Assembly (NCBI GenBank): GCA_027618625.1
Contig: JAQCER010000202.1
Span: 1 to 6,642 of the forward strand
DNA from: Verrucomicrobiota bacterium
GTDB taxonomy: Bacteria; Verrucomicrobiota; Verrucomicrobiia; Verrucomicrobiales; DEV007
DNA: 6,642 nucleotides
Reading direction: 5' to 3'
Shown here: piece by piece, positions 1-5,720 of the stretch
How the letters are laid out: every line of letters starts with the position of its first letter
Position numbering within the stretch: the stretch's first letter is position 1
The notes under the pieces: generated by a model
What the model saw: only the letters and a program-made list of their open reading frames with translations
What the model was told of the DNA's origin: nothing
The model's database searches: none
Position numbers and translations under genes: made by a program

Positions 1-15
1 CATGACGATTGGAAA

Positions 16-627
16 CTACTCCGGGTTCCGGCGAAACACACGCAAGAGTTCACGACCTTCACGCCCAGGAAACGCCACCTCCGGCACTCGGGATTCCTCA
101 AGCACAAACCTTCCATCGAACAACGCATCGAGCTCTTCAATAGAACATCCGAACGGCGGTCCGGCCACCCCATCCTCACGCTGCTTCGGGGATAAATAGA
201 ACACCGCCAGCAACTTACCTCCCGGCTTCAACAACTGATGCACTGCATTCACGTAGTCACTCCGACGCGTTGGATCAATCGCACAAAAGCACGTGTGCTC
301 ACAAACCCAGTCAAACTGGCCGTTGTAATGTTGCTGAAGATCGAAGAGATCCGCATGCTCACAACTGGCATTCGCCAAGGCTTCAAGCCCAAGCCGCGTG
401 TTCGCAAGGCCCACAGCGCTGGGTGAAATGTCCATTCCCAGAACACTGACGAGATCCGATCGCCGCGCAATTTCCGCCACGTCATGACCACTACCACAGC
501 CCGGCGCGACGACTCGCCCAGTCACCGAATTCGCATCAAGATACTCCACAAGCACAGGGCTCGGTGAGCCCTGATCCCATGGAGTATCCCCCTCAATATA
601 GCATTGCTCCCAATCAGTATTTCCCAT
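16..627 (-). CDS. TPMT-family SAM-dependent methyltransferase
   Basis: Predicted cytosolic class I methyltransferase of about 203 residues, close to the usual length of the thiopurine S-methyltransferase (TPMT) family. It would transfer a methyl group from S-adenosylmethionine to a thiol, halide or other soft nucleophile; the substrate cannot be read from sequence. Visible signs are an N-terminal DTPWDQGSPSP segment (residues 14-24) typical of the family, the SAM-binding glycine motif VVAPGCGSGHD (39-49), an acidic GMDIS (64-68) that should bind the ribose, the family motif EHTCFCAIDP (110-119), LKPGG (133-137) and GPPFGCSIEEL (156-166). The ATG at 627 was chosen because family members begin just before the W-x-x-x-Y-x-x-G-x-T-P-W block. 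The frame stays open to 708, but that extension matches nothing I know and would overlap the divergent gene. No strong ribosome-binding site is visible. The family is clear; tellurite, selenium or thiol methylation are only possibilities from known bacterial relatives. Confidence 0.9.
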   Translation of the reverse strand: MGNTDWEQCYIEGDTPWDQGSPSPVLVEYLDANSVTGRVVAPGCGSGHDVAEIARRSDLVSVLGMDISPSAVGLANTRLGLEALANASCEHADLFDLQQHYNGQFDWVCEHTCFCAIDPTRRSDYVNAVHQLLKPGGKLLAVFYLSPKQREDGVAGPPFGCSIEELDALFDGRFVLEESRVPEVAFPGREGRELLRVFRRNPE

Positions 628-655
628 TACAGCATCGTCTCTACTTTGAATTGCC

Positions 656-685
656 GTTGATTTCAACCGCATTTGGAACGATACT
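656..685 (+). promoter_or_regulatory. Candidate divergent promoter region with inverted repeat
   Basis: The 65-bp gap between two divergent starts holds a plus-strand sigma70-like pair: TTGATT (657-662), a 17-bp spacer and GATACT (680-685), each matching consensus at 4 of 6 positions. A weaker minus-strand pair, TTGAAA (666-661) and TAGAGA (643-638), also has a 17-bp spacer. The two -35 elements overlap inside a perfect inverted repeat, GTTGA-TT-TCAAC (656-667), which could be an operator. The plus-strand -10 ends only 7 bp before the ATG at 693, so transcription would begin at about the start codon. The match quality is modest and the phylum's promoter consensus is uncertain, so this is tentative. 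Confidence 0.3.
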
Positions 686-692
686 GCCCCCC

Positions 693-1415
693 ATGGATCA
701 AAAGCCACATAGCTTCAGCGCTATCGTTACGATCGCCATTCTCGGCGTTCTGACGGTGGTCGCGTGGCTATACAAAATTGGTAAAAACCAAGAGGCGCAA
801 ACTCTTAAGAACGAAGTTACGGCGACTGTTCCGATCGAAACAGGTGCCCCCCCGACACCGCGAGATCGGCAGTTTGTTCCTACTGTTCGGCAGGAAGTCG
901 AGAACCCGAATTATGAAGTCCTCCTGGGTTGTGAACTGGTCGAAAGCCGCGCCAATGACGGAAGCACGTTCCGTATTCGCCATCGGGACAATGAATATGT
1001 GTTCCGCCTCTATTTCGTCGATGCCCCTGAAACGACGAACAACGACCCGGACCGAATTCGCAGCCAGACCCAGTATTTCAACTATATCACGGAAGAGCAG
1101 TTGACCCAGACAGGCATCGAAGCTCGGGAATTTGCCCTGAAGATTCTACGCGCCAGGCCATTCACCGTCTTCACCCAGTGGGAGAAACTTCTCCAAAGTC
1201 ATCGCTACCACGGAATGATCCAAGTGACTCTGAATGACAGCGAACGACGCTTCCTTTCCGAACTCCTCGCAAACCGCGGCTACGCAATCACTGAAACCGT
1301 CGGCAGAAAACTCCCCAACGGAGTCGATGAAAAAGTCTACCGCAAGCACCTGCGCGACCTGGAACTGGTCGCCCGCAAAGCCAGCGTGGGCGCTTGGCGG
1401 GATCCCAGGCAGTAG
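693..1415 (+). CDS. Membrane-anchored SNase-like (thermonuclease family) protein
   Basis: Protein of 240 residues with a staphylococcal-nuclease (TNase) fold predicted over roughly residues 74-236. Residues 8-27 are a hydrophobic stretch that should act as a signal anchor or uncleaved export signal, followed by a low-complexity linker to about residue 70. This places the nuclease domain outside the cytoplasmic membrane. In the domain, DGSTF (89-93), FRLYFVDAPET (104-114) and the C-terminal KHLRDLELVARKASVGAW (218-235) match the family. By comparison with staphylococcal nuclease, R105 corresponds to catalytic Arg35, D110 to Asp40 and E113 to Glu43. The third catalytic residue (Arg87) is uncertain: simple alignment of RYHGMI (171-176) puts His173 there, although R171 is nearby. 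The role would be calcium-dependent cleavage of DNA or RNA, but activity is unproven. The frame is open back to 564, but those 43 extra codons run antisense through the neighbouring methyltransferase gene; the ATG at 693 places the membrane segment at the N-terminus as expected. Confidence 0.85.
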   Translation: MDQKPHSFSAIVTIAILGVLTVVAWLYKIGKNQEAQTLKNEVTATVPIETGAPPTPRDRQFVPTVRQEVENPNYEVLLGCELVESRANDGSTFRIRHRDNEYVFRLYFVDAPETTNNDPDRIRSQTQYFNYITEEQLTQTGIEAREFALKILRARPFTVFTQWEKLLQSHRYHGMIQVTLNDSERRFLSELLANRGYAITETVGRKLPNGVDEKVYRKHLRDLELVARKASVGAWRDPRQ

Positions 1416-1594
1416 CCCCTTGAATGAAGATCCCATCGGCAACCTTACTGGCCAGGCTCTCCGGGGAGACAACTCAGGAGCAACTCTTGCGAGCGCTGTG
1501 TTACTATATGGTGTTCGTGAGTATTCTGATCGGCAGCGCTGTCTTCAGCCGAAAAAAATCGTAGGAAGATCAGGTCAAGCAGGTCAGGCATCAA
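1416..1594. other. Convergent intergenic spacer, no clear terminator
   Basis: This spacer separates the 3' ends of the SNase-like gene and the aldo/keto reductase gene. It contains an A7 run (1552-1558), which reads as a T-run on the minus strand, but no convincing GC-rich stem directly precedes it in the minus-strand transcript. A short stem GCAA-CTC-TTGC (1480-1490), a CAGCGCTG palindrome (1534-1541) and two CAGGTCA copies (1571-1577, 1580-1586) are present. None makes a standard intrinsic terminator. No gene is supported. Confidence 0.5.
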
Positions 1595-2605
1595 TCAATA
1601 GGCACCCCTGACAGTCGCCGCAACTTCACTCTCGTAAAATTTCGCCAACTCTGCGTGCGCTTCGCCGGAGATCTTTGGAAGCAGGCTGGCGGCAGCATTG
1701 TCCCGAGCCTGCTGCTCCGACTTGGCCCCTGGAATGACCGTACTGACCGCATCATAGTCGAGAATCCAACGCAGCGCTTTCTGCGCCAACGTTGCCCCTG
1801 AACACTCCCTCACAAGGATGCCATCGATTGCGGCCGCATGTTTCACGGCGGTATCAAACGATACGCCAGCAAAGGTCTCACCAACATTGAAGATCTCGCC
1901 GTTCGCGTTGTAGTGGCGATGATCATCATCAGTGAAGCGATGGCCAGCGCTGAATTTTCCTGACAAAACCCCACTGGCAAGCGGAACACGCGCAACGATA
2001 CCCACGCCATGCTCTGCAGCCACTGGCAGCAACTCATCGATCACCCGTTGACGAAAAATATTGAAGATCACCTGCAGCGAAGCCGCGCCAGATTCGCGGA
2101 TGCAGAACAACGCTTCCTCAATAGTCTCGACGCTGACGCCGTAGTGACGAATCAGCCCTTGATCCCTCGCCTGCTCAAGGCTGGCAAAAACCGTTCCCTC
2201 ACGCAGCACATCAAACGGAATGCAGTGTAGTTGCACAAGATCAATGCAGTCGACACCGAGCCGCTCCAACGATCTCTCTGCCGCAGCCGCCACCGCAGCC
2301 GCCGAACTGTCCCACCCCTCGCCCCTTCCCATTTTGGTAATCACGTGAATGCGCCCGTCACCGTCGGATCGCTCTCTCAGGTACTTGCCGATGATCCGTT
2401 CAGATCGACCGCCGCCGTAAATATCTGCCGTATCGATCAGGTTCATCCCGGCATCAACACCTGCGCGAAGGGCCGCCAGCGCATCGTCTTCAGTCACCGT
2501 TCCCCAGTCAGCCCCAAGTGCCCACGCACCAAATCCCACTTCGCTGACGGCAAAGCCAGTTTTACCAAGAGTGCGGGTGGAAAGCGTTGAGAAGGGTTCA
2601 GTCAT
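1595..2605 (-). CDS. Aldo/keto reductase
   Basis: NAD(P)H-dependent oxidoreductase with a predicted (beta/alpha)8 barrel, probably cytosolic, reducing aldehydes or ketones to alcohols; the physiological substrate is unknown. The complete catalytic tetrad is visible. Counting from the upstream TTG at 2617 as residue 1, it is D62 and Y67 in IDTADIYGGGRSE, K95 in HVITKMG and H131 in DLVQLHC. The N-terminal block RTLGKTGFAVSEVGFGAWALG is the family signature start. The segment near residues 185-220 (NIFRQRVIDELLPVAAEHG, then VPLASGVLSGKF) and the late VIPGAKSEQQARDN cofactor-binding segment resemble the YajO/IolS-like branch of bacterial AKRs. The ATG at 2605 gives 336 residues, a normal length. 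A TTG four codons upstream (2617) with a weak CTGGA before it is an alternative start. The gene stands alone, convergent with the SNase gene and divergent from the metal-efflux operon. Nothing in its sequence ties it to metal resistance. Confidence 0.93.
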   Translation of the reverse strand: MTEPFSTLSTRTLGKTGFAVSEVGFGAWALGADWGTVTEDDALAALRAGVDAGMNLIDTADIYGGGRSERIIGKYLRERSDGDGRIHVITKMGRGEGWDSSAAAVAAAAERSLERLGVDCIDLVQLHCIPFDVLREGTVFASLEQARDQGLIRHYGVSVETIEEALFCIRESGAASLQVIFNIFRQRVIDELLPVAAEHGVGIVARVPLASGVLSGKFSAGHRFTDDDHRHYNANGEIFNVGETFAGVSFDTAVKHAAAIDGILVRECSGATLAQKALRWILDYDAVSTVIPGAKSEQQARDNAAASLLPKISGEAHAELAKFYESEVAATVRGAY

Positions 2606-2914
2606 AGCCGCAGGCAAACGTATCCAGACACAAGTTTCAATGTATTAACACGGAAATTCGACGCTTCATGTTCCCGTCGCACCAACTGCGAGACGTCTGG
2701 CGTTCGCGGTGCTTCACCATCATGGTTGTGGAATGTCCTGCCGTCGCGAGGTCTAACGGAATACTGTAATTGGAATTTCCACCCTCGCCTCACAAGGTGC
2801 TGTTGCGCAATTTCTGCACAATTGATCGGTGATCATGCGGAGCAAAACCAGCCTTGCGGCGACGATAGTGGCCCTGCAAATACCATTCACGTGGTCATTG
2901 CCATCTCTGCGGCC
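2606..2914. promoter_or_regulatory. Divergent intergenic region upstream of efflux operon
   Basis: About 310 bp lie between the divergent starts of the aldo/keto reductase and the efflux operon, and no convincing gene is seen here. This is the expected site of the operon promoter and of any metal-responsive operator. Visible elements are two perfect 11-bp inverted repeats, ACCAT-C-ATGGT (2716-2726) and TGGAA-T-TTCCA (2771-2781), and an 8-bp palindrome TTGCGCAA (2803-2810). There is also an imperfect direct repeat, TGCGCAATT/TGCACAATT, with an 11-bp period (2804-2812, 2815-2823). A -10-like TGTAAT (2765-2770) abuts the second palindrome but lacks a good -35. No E. coli-type CusR box is recognisable. 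A role is inferred from position only. Confidence 0.35.
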
Positions 2915-4261
2915 ATGAATAACAAAGTGTTCCAGTCGACAACATTCGTCTTGTGTCTCTTTGGCACGGGCTGCGTGGGCCTGCGGACACCGGGAGAAAT
3001 CGATGCTCGGGAGAAGGCCCAAATGATTCTCCGCAAGTATCGTCCTGACAATGCAGCACCCGGTCTACCCGAACTGAAGAGCGGTGGTTCGCCGGATACC
3101 TATATTCGCTACGCCATTTACAAACATCCGCGCGTGGAAGCGGCTTATTACGAGTGGCTGGCGTCGATGGAGAACATCACCCGCGAGCGCTCGTTGCCTG
3201 ATCCCGTGTTGACGTTTGAAATGGACATTGGCGAGATGATCATGGCGGTGATGCCGGGATTGATGATGAATTTCCCGGGGCCGGGTAAGCTGCGTGCCGC
3301 GGCGGAAGTCGCAACCGAGGAGGGCAACATGAAGTATTTCCAGTTTGAGGCAGCAGTGCTGCAAGTTGCCTATGGTTTCAAGAAAGCCTGGTATGAACTG
3401 CAGCTCGTGGATGAGCGCGTCCGCGTGACCGCCGAGATGGTGACGCTGCTGGAGGACCTGGAAAAACTGGCACAGTCGCTCGCCGAAGTAGGCAAAGGCA
3501 GCTTGCAGGATCTGCTGCGCACCCAGATGGAGAAAGAACGGCTGCAGACGGAGTTGGCGAGTCTCCGTGATTCGCGGCAGTGGTTTATGACGCAGTACAA
3601 GTCCTCGCTTGGACTTGGGGCGGACGACGCTGCGCCACCCTTGCCACTGGGATTCGATTCATCGCCACTTTCGCTGAGCGGCGATCAGATTCTTGCGAAG
3701 GCGCTGGGAGGCAATCCGCGCTTGAGGGCGATGGAGGCTGATGTGCGACGAGCGGAAGCGGCCATCGTGCAGGCTCAACGGACGCGCATTCCGGATTTTT
3801 CACTCGGAGCGATGGCCGATGTGAAGGCCTCGCCCGTCATGCTTCGACCAACGGCTGCTATGACACTGCCGATCTGGCGTGACAAGATCGCGGCGGTAGT
3901 CGAAGGCGCACGTGATCAAGAGAGTGCCTCCAAAGCTCGCCTCTCGGACGAGCGGCTCGCGCTTACCGTGGAGGTGGCGACGAAGAGCTACACTTATCGC
4001 GAGAGCACACGCCTGCTAGCGCTACTGGAGAGCAGTTTGTTGCCGAAGGCCCGGCAGTCGTTGGAAGTGGCGCGCTCTGGATACTCCGCAGGCACGACCA
4101 ACTTCATCAACCTGATCGATGCGGAGCGCACCTTGCTGGAGTTTCGTCTCGCCGAGGTCGAAGCCCGTATCAAGCGCGAGCTGGCGCTAGCAGATCTGTC
4201 ATTGCAAGTCATGGGCGTGCCGCCGACTGGCGCGCCTGTTCTCGAATCATCCGTTAGGTAA
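2915..4261 (+). CDS. cusC: CusC-like outer-membrane efflux channel (TolC family)
   Basis: Outer-membrane factor of a heavy-metal RND pump; it should trimerise into the channel that carries metal ions across the outer membrane. The 448 residues start with a short hydrophobic leader ending in FGTGC, so Cys20 is a likely lipidation site, although the -3 residue is Gly rather than Leu. Two outer-membrane-efflux repeats follow, about residues 60-235 and 256-435. Both contain the repeated pattern of N/HPR then a long helix (HPRVEAAYYEW at 71-81, NPRLRAMEADVRRAE at 267-281). Also visible are helical regions EVGKGSLQDLLRTQME (191-206) and SGYSAGTTNFINLIDAERT (388-406), characteristic of the family. 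Residues 103-118 hold six methionines in sixteen residues, just before FPGPGKL. The ATG at 2915 was preferred over one at 2726 because only it puts the leader at the N-terminus; its ribosome-binding site is weak. It heads the operon, and its stop lies 4 bp before the adaptor gene. CusC is assigned by operon partners; the sequence alone says TolC-type. Confidence 0.9.
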   Translation: MNNKVFQSTTFVLCLFGTGCVGLRTPGEIDAREKAQMILRKYRPDNAAPGLPELKSGGSPDTYIRYAIYKHPRVEAAYYEWLASMENITRERSLPDPVLTFEMDIGEMIMAVMPGLMMNFPGPGKLRAAAEVATEEGNMKYFQFEAAVLQVAYGFKKAWYELQLVDERVRVTAEMVTLLEDLEKLAQSLAEVGKGSLQDLLRTQMEKERLQTELASLRDSRQWFMTQYKSSLGLGADDAAPPLPLGFDSSPLSLSGDQILAKALGGNPRLRAMEADVRRAEAAIVQAQRTRIPDFSLGAMADVKASPVMLRPTAAMTLPIWRDKIAAVVEGARDQESASKARLSDERLALTVEVATKSYTYRESTRLLALLESSLLPKARQSLEVARSGYSAGTTNFINLIDAERTLLEFRLAEVEARIKRELALADLSLQVMGVPPTGAPVLESSVR

Positions 4262-4265
4262 TCAC

Positions 4266-5717
4266 ATGAACATGAAAGCTTCGTCCATCAAACGCATTCT
4301 GCCAGTCGCATTACTGGCGGGCATCGCGGTCATTGCCACGTGGATCATCCTGAGCGGGGACGATTCGAGTGTCGGTGTGACTGCCAGCGGTGACCAGGTC
4401 TGGACCTGCTCCATGCATCCGCAGGTGCGGTTGCCAAAGCCTGGCAAATGCCCTATCTGTTCGATGCCGCTCATTCTCACCACGTCCTCAGCACCAACCT
4501 CGAAGCAGGAAGACGACGGTGGCCACGCACCGCACGCGATGCTCACACTGTCCGAGCACGCCCGTGGCATGGCCAGCGTGGAAACCGTGCCTGTAGAGCG
4601 TCGCGAGATCACGCTCGAAATACACGCGGTTGGCAAAGTGCAGTACAACGAGTCCGCGCTCGCGGTGATCAACAGCCGCGTGGAGGGCTACATCGAGAAA
4701 CTGTTCGTGGACTTCACTGGGGTGCAGGTGAAGAAGGACGACCATTTGGTGGAAATCTACAGCCCGGATCTGGTGCTGGCGCAGAGGGAACTACTAGTGG
4801 GGCTTGAGGGCCCCGCAAACAATGCTCTGATTGAGGCTTCGAAGCTGAAGCTGTTGCGGTGGGGACTCACACAACAACAAGTGGATGATCTGATAGAGAA
4901 GCGAAAGGTCAGCGAACGCGTCACCTTGTATTCTCCTATCGACGGCACCGTCACCGAGCGCATGGCCGTGCAGCAGGCGATGGTGAAGAGCGGCGAGATG
5001 CTCTACAAACTGGCCAACCTGGATTCCGTGTGGGTGTATCTCGACATCTACGAGTCCGAGCTGGGCTGGGTCCAGCAGGGGCAGACAGTGACGATCCAGG
5101 CCGAGGCCTATCCTGGCGAGGTGTTTACCGGGCGCATCTGGTTCATCAATCCGGTGCTAACCGAGCAGAGTCGCACGGTGAAAGTGCTGGTGAATATCGC
5201 CAACACCGATCAGAAGCTGAAGCCTGGCATGTTTGTCAGTGCCAAGATTCGAGTGCCAGTGCTCGCTGACGGCAAAGCCGCGCCCACCGGTGTCGGCGGT
5301 CAGTTCAGCTGCCCGATGCATCCACAGGTGCTGCAGCCGGAAGCGGGAGCCTGCCCGCATTGCGGCATGACGCTGACAGTGATCTCGGGCGACAACGTTG
5401 TGCCCACCGAGAAAGAGTTGCTCGTGCTGGCGGTGCCTGTTTCCGCCGTGCTCGACAGCGGCGCGCGCAAGCTGGTTTATGTGGAGCATTCCCGGGGCGA
5501 ATTCATGCCGATGGAGGTGACACTCGGGCCTCGGGCCGGTGGATTTTTTCCTGTGCTCGCAGGCTTGGAAGGTGGAGAGATGGTGGCGGTACGGGGCAAT
5601 TTTCTGATCGACAGCCAATTTCAGATCCAGGGCCTGCCCAGCTTGTTCTATGCCACAGGGCAGGCCGAAGAAATCGAGCCTGCCGTGCCTGAATCCGCCG
5701 AGCACGAGCACCCCTGA
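4266..5717 (+). CDS. cusB: CusB-like RND periplasmic adaptor with two heavy-metal-binding motifs
   Basis: Membrane-fusion protein of 483 residues linking the inner-membrane pump to the outer-membrane channel and probably handing metal to the pump. Residues 9-30 are a hydrophobic signal or anchor. A Cys-rich heavy-metal-binding motif follows, WTCSMHP...CPICSM (46-67). A His/Met-containing linker (87-102) leads into the adaptor core: beta-barrel and lipoyl-like segments with RVEGYIEKLFVDFTGVQVKK (138-157), a helical hairpin (about 165-215), YSPIDGTVTERM (222-233) and the barrel around 250-330 (VWVYLDIYESELGWVQQGQ, LKPGMFVSAKI). A second metal motif, SCPMHP...CPHCGM (348-368), then interrupts the core before the membrane-proximal domain (about 385-460). 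The first copy has Ser in place of the usual Gly in C-G-M. The C-terminus ends EHEHP. An AGGT at 4256-4259, inside the end of the cusC-like gene, may serve as ribosome-binding site, and the 4-bp gap suggests translational coupling. Metal identity (Cu/Ag most likely) is inferred from similarity to Cus systems. Confidence 0.93.
   Translation: MNMKASSIKRILPVALLAGIAVIATWIILSGDDSSVGVTASGDQVWTCSMHPQVRLPKPGKCPICSMPLILTTSSAPTSKQEDDGGHAPHAMLTLSEHARGMASVETVPVERREITLEIHAVGKVQYNESALAVINSRVEGYIEKLFVDFTGVQVKKDDHLVEIYSPDLVLAQRELLVGLEGPANNALIEASKLKLLRWGLTQQQVDDLIEKRKVSERVTLYSPIDGTVTERMAVQQAMVKSGEMLYKLANLDSVWVYLDIYESELGWVQQGQTVTIQAEAYPGEVFTGRIWFINPVLTEQSRTVKVLVNIANTDQKLKPGMFVSAKIRVPVLADGKAAPTGVGGQFSCPMHPQVLQPEAGACPHCGMTLTVISGDNVVPTEKELLVLAVPVSAVLDSGARKLVYVEHSRGEFMPMEVTLGPRAGGFFPVLAGLEGGEMVAVRGNFLIDSQFQIQGLPSLFYATGQAEEIEPAVPESAEHEHP
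4401..4472 (+). other. N-terminal heavy-metal-binding motif in CusB
   Basis: This encodes adaptor residues 46-69, with C48, M50, H51, C62, C65 and M67 in the spacing C-x-M-H-P-x10-C-P-x-C-x-M. The pattern matches the small heavy-metal-binding domain (HMBD) found at the start of many CusB homologues. The residue after the last cysteine is Ser rather than the customary Gly. Confidence 0.85.
5304..5375 (+). other. Internal second heavy-metal-binding motif in CusB
   Basis: This encodes adaptor residues 347-370, with C349, M351, H352, C363, C366, G367 and M368 in the same spacing as the N-terminal copy. It lies after the beta-barrel and before the membrane-proximal domain, so it should face the pump's periplasmic portion. 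DNA identity with the first copy is patchy beyond ATGCATCC-CAGGTGC, so any duplication is not recent. Confidence 0.85.
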
Positions 5718-5720
5718 GCC

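Noticed and set aside
564..692. 43-codon N-terminal extension of the SNase-like protein
   Set aside because: It runs antisense through the start of the methyltransferase gene, and the membrane anchor begins naturally after the ATG at 693.
1531..1558. CGGC...GCCG stem followed by an A7 run as a terminator
   Set aside because: A-runs follow the stem on the plus strand, and on the minus strand the T-run precedes the stem, so neither strand gives a stem followed by U-run. The stem is also only 4 bp.
1571..1586. Two CAGGTCA copies 9 bp apart as a repeat element
   Set aside because: Only two short copies exist and they lie in a convergent spacer with no further copies nearby, so chance is the simplest explanation.
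2602..2793. Small minus-strand open frame (63 codons) in the divergent intergenic region
   Set aside because: It overlaps the start of the aldo/keto reductase, has no recognisable motif and no clear ribosome-binding site.
2726..2914. 63-codon N-terminal extension of the CusC-like protein
   Set aside because: The extension has no family resemblance and would bury the lipoprotein-type leader that begins at the ATG at 2915.
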